Assembly: GCA_023388935.1 (NCBI GenBank) | Contig: JAEWFG010000378.1 | Location: 49,441 to 113,440, forward strand | Source of the DNA: Pseudomonadota bacterium | Lineage (GTDB): Bacteria; Pseudomonadota; Alphaproteobacteria; Rhizobiales; Xanthobacteraceae | DNA length: 64,000 nucleotides | Reading direction: 5' to 3' | Shown: in pieces, positions 8,525 to 17,127 of the stretch | How the letters are laid out: every line of letters starts with the position of its first letter | Position numbering within the stretch: the stretch's first letter is position 1 | The notes under the pieces: generated by a model | Told to the model about the DNA's origin: nothing | The model's input: only the letters and a program-made list of their open reading frames with translations | Databases searched by the model: none | Made by a program: the position numbers and the translations under genes

Positions 8525-9524
8525 CGGCCTCGCCTCCGGCGCGCCGCGCCTCTCGCGGACGCCGCCGCTCGCGAGCTGGGCGCGACAATCCGGCGCCGGC
8601 GTCCTCGCCAGTGTCGCGTGGATTGCCTTTGGTCTGTCCTGCCTATGGTGGGAGGATGTCGGCGATTGGTCGCGCACTCATTCGCTCGGCATCGCCGCCT
8701 TCATCGTCGCTACGGTCGCCTTGTTCGGCACTGTCGGTGCCGATTATCTCGGCTCCGCAGGCCGCGCTCTGCGCCAGCGTGCGCCCTGGCTCGTCGCGCT
8801 TGGCGCATTCCTGACATTGTGGGAGGTTGCAACGGCAAAATTCGCCTGGCTGCCGCTGCCGTTCTTTCCGCCGCCGCAGTCGATCATCGAGGTCTATACC
8901 GATGACCTGCCAAAGCTGCTCGACAGTGTCTTCGCCTCGGTCAAGCTCCAGCTCGGCGGCTATTTGATCGGCGCCACGGTCGGCTTCCTGACCGGCGTCT
9001 CGATTGGATGGTCACGCGCTGTTGGCTATTGGGTGCATCCGGTGCTCCGCTTCATCGGGCCGCTACCGGCGACCGCCTGGCTCCCGATCGCCTTCTTCAC
9101 CTTTCCGTCAAGTTGGAGCGCCTCGACCTTCCTGATCGCGCTCGCAACCGGTTTCCCTGTGACCGTGCTGACGTGGTCGGGCGTTGCAAGCGTCAGCAAC
9201 GCCTACTACGACGTCGCGCGGACACTCGGCGCAAAGCCGTCCTTCCTGGTGCTGAAGGTCGCGATACCGGCCGCACTCCCTCACGTCTTCGTCGGGCTGT
9301 TCATGGGGCTCGGCTCGTCCTTCGCCGTCCTCGTCGTCGCCGAGATGATCGGCGTCAAGGCCGGTCTCGGCTGGTACTTGCAATGGGCGCAGGGCTGGGC
9401 CGCCTACGCGAACATGTATGCGGCGCTGATCGTGATGTCGCTGCTCTGCTCCGGCGCGATCACACTGCTGTTCGCTATCCGCGATCGCCTGCTGGTCTGG
9501 CAGAAGGGGACCGTGAAATGGTAG
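8502..9524 (+). CDS. ABC transporter permease, SsuC/TauC type
   Basis: 340 residues from ATG 8502, with GGAG 7 bases upstream, inside the end of the binding-protein gene. The C-terminal 250 residues are a normal SsuC-like binding-protein-dependent permease, with the EAA-like loop ARTLGAKPSFLVLKVAIPAALPHV that contacts the ATPase. The N-terminal 90 residues add about two extra hydrophobic helices compared with the roughly 260-residue family norm. The inner-membrane protein should form the channel with the ATPase at 9518. The 7-base overlap with that gene indicates coupled translation. Confidence 0.9.
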   Translation: MSTYSLSDGLASGAPRLSRTPPLASWARQSGAGVLASVAWIAFGLSCLWWEDVGDWSRTHSLGIAAFIVATVALFGTVGADYLGSAGRALRQRAPWLVALGAFLTLWEVATAKFAWLPLPFFPPPQSIIEVYTDDLPKLLDSVFASVKLQLGGYLIGATVGFLTGVSIGWSRAVGYWVHPVLRFIGPLPATAWLPIAFFTFPSSWSASTFLIALATGFPVTVLTWSGVASVSNAYYDVARTLGAKPSFLVLKVAIPAALPHVFVGLFMGLGSSFAVLVVAEMIGVKAGLGWYLQWAQGWAAYANMYAALIVMSLLCSGAITLLFAIRDRLLVWQKGTVKW

Positions 9525-10318
9525 CCGCAGCCGTACTGGCCGAAGTCGCCCCCCGCCCGGCCGCTGGCGCCGCGCTCGACATCGAGCAGGTCAGCCACGC
9601 CTTCGACATCGACGGTGTCGATCTGCCGGTGCTGAGCGACGTCAGTATCTCGGTCGAGCCGGGCGAATTCGTCGCGCTGCTCGGCCCCTCCGGTTGCGGC
9701 AAGTCGACCTTGCTGCGGCTCGTCGCCGGCCTCGACAGACCGAAGGCAGGAACGCTGCGCGAGGACGAGAGCCGCATCACCCGGCCGCATCCTTCACGCG
9801 TGGTCGTGTTCCAGGATCCGACATTGTTTCCCTGGCGCACGGTCTGGGACAATGTCGCGCTCGGGCTGGAGGCGCAGGGCATTTTGAAGAGCCAGCGACA
9901 GCGCGTCGACGCTGCGCTCGATCTCGTCGGTCTTGCCTCCTTTCGTAACGCCTATCCGCACCAGCTCTCCGGCGGCATGGCGCAGCGCGTCGCGCTGGCG
10001 CGGGCGCTGGTCAACGATCCCAAGATCCTGATCCTCGACGAGCCCCTCGGCAAGCTCGACTCGCTGACCCGTATCACCATGCAGGCCGAGCTGGTCTCGC
10101 TCTGGCAGCGCAAGGGCTTTACCACGCTGCTGGTGACGCATGACGCTGAAGAGGCGTTGGTGCTCGCCAACCGCGTCATCGTGTTCAGCGATCGCCCCGC
10201 GCGCGTGAAGGCTGACATCCGCGTCGACCGTCCCTATCCGCGCCATCGGGGCGATCCATATCTGGCTGATCTGCGCCGCCAGATCCTTGGCCTCCTGGGG
10301 CTCGACGCCACATGGTGA
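9518..10318 (+). CDS. ABC transporter ATP-binding protein, SsuB/TauB type
   Basis: 266 residues from ATG 9518, behind AAGGGG; the frame extends further upstream but only through the permease gene. Motifs appear in order: Walker A GPSGCGKST (about residue 56), Q-loop VFQDPTLFPWRTV, signature LSGGMAQRVALARAL, Walker B ILILDEPLGKLD and switch His in LLVTHDAEEA. The sequence is closest in style to nitrate/sulfonate/taurine importers. It overlaps the permease by 7 bases and the next gene by 7 bases (ATGGTGA), so the operon is tightly coupled. It powers uptake by the permease at 8502. Confidence 0.93.
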   Translation: MVAAAVLAEVAPRPAAGAALDIEQVSHAFDIDGVDLPVLSDVSISVEPGEFVALLGPSGCGKSTLLRLVAGLDRPKAGTLREDESRITRPHPSRVVVFQDPTLFPWRTVWDNVALGLEAQGILKSQRQRVDAALDLVGLASFRNAYPHQLSGGMAQRVALARALVNDPKILILDEPLGKLDSLTRITMQAELVSLWQRKGFTTLLVTHDAEEALVLANRVIVFSDRPARVKADIRVDRPYPRHRGDPYLADLRRQILGLLGLDATW

Positions 10319-11484
10319 CCTCTGCAGCCAAGGGGCGGGCGGCCCATAGCGAACCCGACTATATTGCGCGTGCCGAGGCGCTCGCAGAAGGCTTTGCCGC
10401 GCGCGCGGCTGAACATGACCGCACCGGCAGCTTCCCGTTCGAGAATTTTCGCGAGTTGTCCGAGGCGGGCCTGCTGTCGCTGACGGTGCCGGCAGCTCAG
10501 GGCGGGGCCGGTGCGGGCGCAAGGTACGCCGCGCGCGTCATCGGTATCATCGGCAACGCCGATCCGTCGACCGCGCTGGTGCTGTCGATGCACTACATCA
10601 ACCATCTGGTCATAGCGCGCAGCCCAACCTGGCCGTTGCGGCTGTCGCGCAAGCTTGCGCGCGAGAGCGTCGAAGGCCTCGCGCTCATCAATGCACTGCG
10701 CGTCGAGCCCGAGCTCGGCTCGCCCGCGCGCGGCGGCTTGCCGGCGACAATCGCGCGCCGCACCGAGACCGGCTGGCGCCTGACCGGTCACAAGATCTAT
10801 TCGACGGGATCACCGATCCTGAAATGGTATCTGGTCTGGGCGCGGACGGACGAAGCGGAGCCGCGGGTCGGACAGTTCCTGGTGCCGGCGGGCCTGCCGG
10901 GCACCCGCATCGTCGAGACCTGGGATCATCATGGCCTGCGCGCCAGCGGCAGCCACGACGTCATCTTCGACGACGTCGTGATCCCCCTTGATGCCGAGGT
11001 CGATGTCCGCAAGCCGGCGGAGTGGCGCGCGCCCGACGTCGCGCAAGCGACGGTCCACACGGTCTTCGTCGCTGCGATCTATGACGGCGTTGCGCGCGCC
11101 GCCCGCGACTGGTTGATCTCGTTCCTGAAACAGCGTGTCCCCGCCAGCCTCGGCGCGCCACTCGCGACCTTGCCGCGCGCGCAGGAAATCCTCGGCGCGA
11201 TCGAGGCACGGCTCGCCGTCAATGCGCGGGTGATCGGGTCCTTCGCCCGCGATTTCGACGACGGTGTCGATCTTTCCACCGGCGAATCCAACGTCATCAA
11301 ATTGACGGTGACCAACAACGCCGTGGCCGTGGTCGAGGATGCCTTGTCGCTGACCGGAAATCACGGCCTGTCCCGCGCCAATCCGCTGGAGCGGCACTAT
11401 CGCGATGTCCTGTGCGGCCGCGTGCACACGCCACAGGACGATTCCACACGCACCGGCCTCGGCCGCGCGGCGCTCGGACTCTAA
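10312..11484 (+). CDS. Acyl-CoA dehydrogenase-fold flavin oxidoreductase, SfnB/DszC-like
   Basis: 390 residues with the three-part acyl-CoA dehydrogenase fold: a helical N-domain (about 15-125), a beta domain (about 130-240, with TGHKIYSTGSP) and a helical C-domain containing SLTGNHGLSRANPLERHYRDVLCGRVHTPQDD. The sulfur-acquisition branch of the family (SfnB, DszC) uses reduced flavin to oxidise sulfur compounds rather than acyl-CoA. Placement between a sulfonate-type importer and an SsuD-like monooxygenase supports that reading. Start ATG 10312 overlaps the ATPase stop. The actual substrate, a sulfone, sulfide or similar, is not known. Confidence 0.82.
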   Translation: MVTSAAKGRAAHSEPDYIARAEALAEGFAARAAEHDRTGSFPFENFRELSEAGLLSLTVPAAQGGAGAGARYAARVIGIIGNADPSTALVLSMHYINHLVIARSPTWPLRLSRKLARESVEGLALINALRVEPELGSPARGGLPATIARRTETGWRLTGHKIYSTGSPILKWYLVWARTDEAEPRVGQFLVPAGLPGTRIVETWDHHGLRASGSHDVIFDDVVIPLDAEVDVRKPAEWRAPDVAQATVHTVFVAAIYDGVARAARDWLISFLKQRVPASLGAPLATLPRAQEILGAIEARLAVNARVIGSFARDFDDGVDLSTGESNVIKLTVTNNAVAVVEDALSLTGNHGLSRANPLERHYRDVLCGRVHTPQDDSTRTGLGRAALGL

Positions 11485-11506
11485 GAGATAAAACAAGGAG
11501 ACGGTC

Positions 11507-12602
11507 ATGTCGATCGAGTTCATCGGCTTCATCAGCAACAACAATTCGTCCGAGACCATCGTCCGCGAAGGTCCGATCCTCAACCCGACCCACATCGAGA
11601 CGGTGGCGAAAGCGCACGAGAATGCCGGCTTCGACCGTGCGCTGCTGGCGTTTCATTCCACCACCCCGGACGCGCTCCAGGTTGCCCAGCATGTCCTGGG
11701 CGTCACCGACCGCCTCAACGTGCTGATCGCGCAGCGGCCGGGCTTCACCGCCCCGACGTTGCTGGCGCGGCAGTTCGCGGCGCTCGACCAGTTCTCCCGT
11801 GGACGCGTTGCACGTCATCACCGGCGGAAATGCCACCGAGCTCCGGCAAGACGGCAACACGCTCGACGATAAGAACGAACGTTACGCCCGCACCTCGGAG
11901 TTCCTTGATGTCCTCAAGCTGGAATGGACCAGCGACAAGCCATTCACCTACAAGGGCAAGTATTACCAGGTCGAGAATGCCTTCTCGCAGGTGAAGCCGT
12001 ATCGTCCCGAGGGTATCCGGATCTATTTCGGGGGCGCCTCGGATGCGGCGATCGACGTCGCCGGCAAGCATGCCGACACCTTCGCGCTGTGGGGGGAATC
12101 CTATGCGCAGGTGCGCGATGTCACCTCCCGCGTCCACAACGCAGCGATCAGGCAGGCGCGGCCGACGCCGCGTTTCAGCCTCTCGGTGCGGCCGATTATC
12201 GCTCCGACCGAAAAGCAGGCCTGGGAGAAGGCGGAAGAGATTCTCGCGCGCGCCACCGCGCTCCAGGACAAGACCGGCTACCGCAAGCCCGCCGACGGCC
12301 ACGCCACAGCCGGCGCGCGGCGCCTGCTCGCGCTCGCCGACCAGGGCACCCGCATCGACAAGCGGCTGTGGACCGAGATCGCAAAGCTCACCGGCGCCAA
12401 CAGCAATACGACCGCGCTGGTCGGCACGCCCGAGCAGGTCGCCGAAGTCTTCCGCGACTATTACGACCTCGGCATCAGCCATTTCCTGATCCGCGGCTTC
12501 GATCCCCTGATCGACACCATCGAATACGGCCGCGAGTTGATCCCGCTGACGCGCCAGCTGATCGCGAAGCGTCAGGCTGTTCGCGGCGAGGCGGCGGAAT
12601 GA
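11507..12602 (+). pseudogene. SsuD-like alkanesulfonate monooxygenase, frameshifted
   Basis: Two frames together make one bacterial-luciferase-fold FMNH2 monooxygenase of the SsuD class. The first starts at ATG 11507 (ribosome site AAGGAG) and follows the family to SRGRVA near 11806. The second carries on with LHVITGGNATEL from about 11804 to TGA 12602. The break is at cgcgttgcac, and the family spacing between GR and VxTGG suggests a net loss of five bases, as if one of two close GCAC copies was deleted. A 1-base gain or 2-base loss also fits the frame but leaves the protein shorter. As written the product stops after 121 residues. It may be a true pseudogene or a sequencing error; all other genes of the operon are intact. 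Confidence 0.8.
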
Positions 12603-13537
12603 TCCGCCTCATACTGGCCGGCGCGCTGCTGTTCGGTTCGTTCGAACTGGCGGCGGCGCAAACCACCCTGCGCGTCGGCGACCAGAAAGGCAATTCGCAG
12701 GCCGTGATGGAAGCGGCGGGCGTGCTCAAGGACGTTCCCTACAAGATCGAGTGGAAGGAGTTTCCCGCGGCCGCGCCGCTGCTGGAAGCGCTGAGCGCCG
12801 GTGCGATCGACACCGGTCTCGTCGGCGATGCGCCGTTCACCTTCGCCGCCGCCTCCGGCGCGCCAGTGAAGGCGATCGCCGCGATCCGGCAGACGCGCGA
12901 GGGGCTGGCCATCCTCGTGCCGGAGAATTCGCCGATCAAGACGTTCGGCGATCTGCGCGGCAAGAAGATTGCGACCGGCCGCGGCTCGATCGGCCACCAG
13001 CTGATCCTCGCCGCATTGGAGAAGAACGGCTGGAGCGCCAACGACGTGCAGATCGCGTTCCTGGCGCCATCCGATGCCAAGATCGCCTACACGCAAGGCT
13101 CCGTCGATGCCTGGTCGACCTGGGAGCCCTATGTCAGCCAAGAGGAGGTGCTGTTCAGGTCGCGCCGTGTCATCACCTCGGAGGGCCTGACGCCGGGGCT
13201 GAGCTTTCAAGTCGCGCGGCCCGACGCCATCCGCGACAAGCGTGCCGAGCTGACGGATTTTATCCGGCGCCTCACTGCGGCGCGGGCGTGGTCGTTGAAC
13301 AACGTCGACAGCTACGCGGCGACGTGGGGCAAGCTGATGAACATCCCGACGGCCGTGCCGCAAAATTGGCTGTCGCGTGCGAAAATCCGGATTGCGCCGA
13401 TCGATGACGGAGTGGTCGCGGACGAGCAGGGCACGATCGACCTCTACTTCCGTTGGGGCTTGATCAAGCAGAAGCTCGATGCGGCGGAGATCGTCGATCG
13501 CTCGTTTGCGGATGCGGTCGCGAAGGCTGGGCTGTAG
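12599..13537 (+). CDS. Sulfonate-type ABC substrate-binding protein (SsuA-like), third copy
   Basis: 312 residues from ATG 12599, which overlaps the monooxygenase stop as ATGA. The signal peptide ends at about residue 20 (LAAAQ). It shares long blocks with the protein at 5968-6948: LRVGDQKG, KIEWKEFPAAAPLLEALSAG, LRGKKIATGRGS and VDAWSTWEPYV. It is last in the operon of binding protein, permease, ATPase, oxidoreductase and monooxygenase, and its coupling to the frameshifted gene could reduce its expression. The ligand is probably a sulfonate or related sulfur ester, by family and context. Confidence 0.9.
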   Translation: MIRLILAGALLFGSFELAAAQTTLRVGDQKGNSQAVMEAAGVLKDVPYKIEWKEFPAAAPLLEALSAGAIDTGLVGDAPFTFAAASGAPVKAIAAIRQTREGLAILVPENSPIKTFGDLRGKKIATGRGSIGHQLILAALEKNGWSANDVQIAFLAPSDAKIAYTQGSVDAWSTWEPYVSQEEVLFRSRRVITSEGLTPGLSFQVARPDAIRDKRAELTDFIRRLTAARAWSLNNVDSYAATWGKLMNIPTAVPQNWLSRAKIRIAPIDDGVVADEQGTIDLYFRWGLIKQKLDAAEIVDRSFADAVAKAGL

Positions 13538-13865
13538 TAGCGGCTCTCGCGTCCCGGACGCGGTGCAGCGTGCAACGCTGCTCCGCAGAGCCGGGACCCA
13601 CGCCAGACAGATTGCCGTCGGTTAGATGGGCCCCGGCTCAGCAGCGCACCACTGCGTGATGCGCTGCGTCCGGGGCACGAGAGACCGCCTGGTCCTCAAG
13701 TGTCTGTGAGCGAAGAAAACGCCTTCCAATCCGATCGCATCCTCGAAACATTCCTTCTGCATTTCCTGCGCTCAGCAATAGCCGCATTGCTATTTGCACC
13801 ACCTCCCTTGCAGCACGCTGCATCCCGGCAAAAATCAAACAGACGACCACATCGGGAGACCGGCC
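13538..13865. repeat. Intergenic GC-rich repeat of Bradyrhizobium type
   Basis: The stretch from about 13549 to 13683 has the look of a dispersed intergenic repeat: GCGTCCCGGACGCGGTGCAG at the left and an inverted relative (CTGCGTCCGGGGCACGAG) at the right, with CAGAGCCGGGACCCACG and GGGCCCCGGCTCAGCAGCG between. It can fold back over its length. Very similar elements are familiar from Bradyrhizobium intergenic regions. The remainder to 13865 holds only the upstream region of the next gene (ribosome site GGGAGA at about 13856). No gene is seen. Confidence 0.6.
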
Positions 13866-14711
13866 ATGGGCCTGCAAGAAACAAAAATCGAATCGCTTCC
13901 CTTCGTCACTGCCGAACTCAATTACCTGGCCCCCGTTTCGGGCAGGCCCCGCACCTACGCCTTCGATCCGCCGCCCGGCGAGCCCAAGAGCACGTCGCTG
14001 CCGGAGCCGCACCAGGTCCCGATCTTCGATGCGCGCCTGATCGCGCAGAACCTCTCCCTCGATCGCGAGGGCTTTGCGCTGGTGCGGCATCCGACGCGGG
14101 TGAAGGATTTTTACAACGAGGAAGAGGTGAGGGCGGTCTACTACCCCGCCGCCGAGGCGTTCCTGCGCGCGACGCTGAAGGCCGACCGCGTCTTCATCTT
14201 CGACCATACGTTGCGCCGGCGCGTCGAGGGCGCTGCGGATATCCGCGGCGCTGGTCCGCGCCAGCCGGCGACACGTGTCCATGTTGACCACACCATCGCT
14301 TCAGGAGCCAACCGCGTGCGCGAGCACCTGCCTGACGAAGCCGAAGAGCTGCTCAGGGGGCGTGTGCAGGTGATCAATCTGTGGCGGCCGATCCGCGGCC
14401 CGCTCCGCGATTCGCCGTTGGCGATGGCCGACGGCACGACGGTAGCGGCCGATGATCTCGTTGCCTCCGACCTGATCTATCCCAACCGTCGCGGCGAAAC
14501 CTATTCGGTGAAATACAATCCCAACCATCGCTGGTTCTATTTCCCCGAGATGACGCCGGACGAAGCGCTCCTGCTCAAGTGCTATGATTCCGCAACCGAC
14601 GGCCGCACGCGGTTCGGGCCGCACACGGCCTTCGTCGATCCGACCACGCCGCCAAATGCGGCGCCCCGTGAGAGCATCGAGATCCGCACACTCGTCTTTC
14701 ACAAGCAGTAA
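13866..14711 (+). CDS. CmcJ/NvfI-family Fe(II)/2-oxoglutarate-type oxidoreductase
   Basis: 281 residues from ATG 13866, behind GGGAGACC; upstream in-frame starts lack a ribosome site. The sequence fits the family of the cephamycin CmcJ protein and fungal AsaB/NvfI enzymes, which are non-haem iron oxygenases. Visible landmarks are the HVDHT iron-binding HxD segment (about residue 140), INLWRPIRGPLRDSPLA, YNPNHRWFYFPEM, a later His in GPHTAFVDP and Arg in SIEIRTLVF. In bacteria these are stand-alone genes of unknown substrate. The position after the sulfur operon may be incidental, since a repeat element separates them. Confidence 0.75.
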   Translation: MGLQETKIESLPFVTAELNYLAPVSGRPRTYAFDPPPGEPKSTSLPEPHQVPIFDARLIAQNLSLDREGFALVRHPTRVKDFYNEEEVRAVYYPAAEAFLRATLKADRVFIFDHTLRRRVEGAADIRGAGPRQPATRVHVDHTIASGANRVREHLPDEAEELLRGRVQVINLWRPIRGPLRDSPLAMADGTTVAADDLVASDLIYPNRRGETYSVKYNPNHRWFYFPEMTPDEALLLKCYDSATDGRTRFGPHTAFVDPTTPPNAAPRESIEIRTLVFHKQ

Positions 14712-14816
14712 CAATCTTTGATGGCGCTGCCGGGACCCATCCCGGCAGTGTTCCTGGAACATTCGGGAATAGTCGGACGTTTGCAGCGCCAGACGGGGCC
14801 AAACGGGAGCGGTGCC

Positions 14817-15131
14817 TTGCGAGCGCAGACGACGCTATTCTTTTGCCTGGCCACATTTTCGCTTTCAGTTTTTTCTGCTGCACATGCCGAAAGCGGACTT
14901 GCCTCATATTACGGATATGGAAAAGCCGGCGGGAGCGGCGAGTTGACCTGCGCGCACCGCACGCGCCCGTTCGGCAGCGTGCTCAGGGTGTCCTATAGCG
15001 GCCGCACCATCCAGTGCCGTGTCAACGATCGCGGCCCCTTCATTCGCGGCCGGATCGTCGACCTCTCGGTGCCTGCCGCTCGTGCGCTCGGCATGATGAG
15101 CGCCGGCGTGGTGCGGGTCTCGGTGGAATAG
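14817..15131 (+). CDS. Minimal RlpA-like double-psi beta-barrel protein
   Basis: 104 residues if translation starts at TTG 14817. GGGAG at 14805-14809 lies 7 bases upstream, and the peptide then opens with a good signal sequence ending at about residue 22 (SAAHA). The mature part is a single RlpA domain: LASYYGYGKAGGSGELTCAH, then PFGSVLRVSYSGRTIQCRVND, RGPF and DLSVPAARALGM. RlpA proteins act on or bind denuded peptidoglycan at the septum. This form lacks the SPOR domain of full-length RlpA and is close to the short rhizobial relatives, so catalytic activity is uncertain. Confidence 0.82.
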   Translation: MRAQTTLFFCLATFSLSVFSAAHAESGLASYYGYGKAGGSGELTCAHRTRPFGSVLRVSYSGRTIQCRVNDRGPFIRGRIVDLSVPAARALGMMSAGVVRVSVE

Positions 15132-15179
15132 GCCTGACAGCGCGCTATAGTGTCCCAAAACCAAGGGTGAGGGGGCGCT

Positions 15180-16349
15180 ATGGCGAGGGTCAGGGTGGGA
15201 CTCGTGGGCTGCGGCTTCGTGTCAGAACTGCATATGTATGCGTTCCGGCGCGTCTATGGCGTGAATGTCGAGGTTGCGGCCGTGGCCGCCCGCGGCGACC
15301 ATGTTCTTGAGTTCGCCGGTCGTCACCAGATCCCGCATGTCTATCGGAGCTTTGCCGAGTTGATCGCGAACCGCGAGCTCGATGTCGTCGACATCTGCAC
15401 GCCGCCCAATCTTCATTCCGAGATGATCGTAGCCAGCATGCAGGCCGGCAAGCATGTGATCTGCGAAAAGCCCTTCGCGGGCTATTTCGGCCGCAAGGGC
15501 GACAGTCAGCCGATCGGTAAGCACGTGCCGAAGGCGCTGATGTATGAGCGCGTGCTGGAGGAGATGGACCAGAACCGTGCCGAGATCGAGCGCACCGGAA
15601 AACTCTTCATGTATGCCGAGGACTGGATCTACGCGCCTGCGGTGACCAAGATGGCTGAGATCATCAAGGCGACCAAAGACAAAATCCTGTTCATGAAGGG
15701 CGAGGAGAGCCACTCCGGCTCACACGCGGCGCATGCCGCGCAATGGGCGATGACCGGCGGCGGCTCGCTGATCCGCATGGGCTGCCATCCGCTCTCGGCT
15801 GTGCTCTATCTGAAACAGGTCGAAGCCAAAGCGCGCGGCGAGACCATCCACGTCGCCAGCGTCACCGGCGATGTCGGCAACGTCACAGCCAGCCTCAAGC
15901 CGGAGGAGCGCGCCTATGTCAAGGCCAACTCGGTCGATGTCGAGGACTGGGGCACGCTCACCGCCACGTTCTCCGATGGCACCAAGGCCACCGTGTTCTC
16001 CGGGGACATGATCATGGGCGGTGTGCGCAATCTGATCGAGACTTACACGAGCGGCGGCTCGCTGTTCGCCAACATCACGCCGAACACACATCTGATGAGC
16101 TACCAGACCAGCGAAGAGAAACTCGCGAGCGTCTACATCACCGAGAAGGTCGATCGCAAAACCGGCTGGCAATATGTCTGCCTGGAGGAGGAATGGACGC
16201 GCGGCTATTTGCAGGAGATCCAGGATTTCATGGAATGCGCCGCAAGCGGACGACAGCCACTGTCGGATCTGGCGCTGGCCTACGAGACGATCAAGGTGAA
16301 CTACGCCGGCTATTGGGCGGCGGAAGAGGGGCGGCGGGTGGTGTTGTAG
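15180..16349 (+). CDS. Gfo/Idh/MocA-family NAD(P)-dependent oxidoreductase
   Basis: 389 residues, the usual size for this family of sugar and cyclitol dehydrogenases. The Rossmann motif GLVGCGFVSELH is at residues 8-19. The family signature EKPFAGYFGRKG follows at about 97, containing the Lys that takes part in catalysis. A second region with HSGSHAAHAAQWAMTGGGSLIRMGCHPLSAVLYL holds the likely catalytic His pair. A GAGGGGG ribosome site precedes ATG 15180. It is monocistronic as far as can be seen, and the substrate cannot be deduced. Confidence 0.88.
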   Translation: MARVRVGLVGCGFVSELHMYAFRRVYGVNVEVAAVAARGDHVLEFAGRHQIPHVYRSFAELIANRELDVVDICTPPNLHSEMIVASMQAGKHVICEKPFAGYFGRKGDSQPIGKHVPKALMYERVLEEMDQNRAEIERTGKLFMYAEDWIYAPAVTKMAEIIKATKDKILFMKGEESHSGSHAAHAAQWAMTGGGSLIRMGCHPLSAVLYLKQVEAKARGETIHVASVTGDVGNVTASLKPEERAYVKANSVDVEDWGTLTATFSDGTKATVFSGDMIMGGVRNLIETYTSGGSLFANITPNTHLMSYQTSEEKLASVYITEKVDRKTGWQYVCLEEEWTRGYLQEIQDFMECAASGRQPLSDLALAYETIKVNYAGYWAAEEGRRVVL

Positions 16350-16387
16350 GTCGCCGCCACGCGCTTGCTGACGACAGATGCCGCCAC

Positions 16388-16474
16388 TTACCAAGCCCCG
16401 ATAGCCATCAAAACAAAAATGGTCATGCACGAGACGCAGGCAATCGACGCAGTATAGAATTCGGGTGTGTTCAA
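16388..16474 (-). CDS. Candidate 28-residue transmembrane micro-protein with TTG start
   Basis: On the minus strand an ideal AGGAGG (16485-16480) lies 5 bases before TTG 16474, and the frame runs to TAA 16388. The peptide begins MNTPEFYTASIACVSC and ends with a hydrophobic helix (TIFVLMAIGAW), a typical single-pass micro-protein. It sits convergent to the dehydrogenase gene. The strength of the ribosome site and the helix make this better than a random frame, although it uses a rare start codon. No homologue is recognised. Confidence 0.45.
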   Translation of the reverse strand: MNTPEFYTASIACVSCMTIFVLMAIGAW

Positions 16475-16531
16475 TGCTGCCTCCTGAGTTAATGTCCTTT
16501 CCTGATGTCTGTTGCCGCGAGGAGAGGCTAC

Positions 16532-16720
16532 CTATTTCGGCGCGCGCTTCGACTCTATTTCGTCCTGCGTGTCGATATTGCCAACGCTATCCGGATCGGC
16601 AGGATCGCAATCCGCCTGAAGGAGTTCAGGATGTTTGCCCGTGAGCAGAAGCTGCTTGCGCATTTCGGCAAGGCGGGCGCGGCAATATTCGCGATAGAGC
16701 AGGTCAAATATGGTGGGCAT
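16532..16720 (-). CDS. Small hypothetical protein
   Basis: 62 residues from ATG 16720, with GGGGG about 6 bases upstream; ATG 16732 is an alternative. The N-terminal half is amphipathic and basic (MPTIFDLLYREYCRARLAEM), and the C-terminal half is acidic (DPADPDSVGNIDTQDEIES). Short proteins of this style recur in Bradyrhizobium genomes without assigned function. No motif is recognised. Confidence 0.5.
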   Translation of the reverse strand: MPTIFDLLYREYCRARLAEMRKQLLLTGKHPELLQADCDPADPDSVGNIDTQDEIESKRAPK

Positions 16721-17079
16721 CGTTACCCCCATCGTTGGAAATTCACGATCTGAAAATTCAAGGTCGGTGCTCGAAGGCTCCTCAATGAGAGCCTGTTGGC
16801 CGACTGTGCCAATTCCAACGCTCAAACGCGATTGGCGGACTGGCCTGTATGTAGACAAAAAACGGAGCAGGGATAATTACCTGGATCACACTGTAGCGGT
16901 TTTTTTGTTTCAGTAAGGCTTCGTCCGACAACCTGAGCGCGCCGCCCGGCGACTAGAATCCAACTACAAAGCGAAATTACTTACCTTTGGATGCAAGCGC
17001 CTTCGGCTGCAACGCTAGCGCCGCGAGTGGTGTTGTAAGGCGTGGTGCCACACTGAGCGTCGAGTGCTCGCTGCCAATC

Positions 17080-17100
17080 CTTCTCTCCTTGTGAGAGAAG
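17080..17100 (-). terminator. Possible terminator hairpin after the lone solute-binding protein
   Basis: CTTCTCT (17080-17086) and AGAGAAG (17094-17100) form a 7-bp stem with a 7-base loop, 28 bases beyond the stop of the gene at 17128-18438. There is no T-tract, so the call is weak. Confidence 0.35.
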
Positions 17101-17127
17101 TTGGCAGCGCCGCCAACGCGCGCAGCC

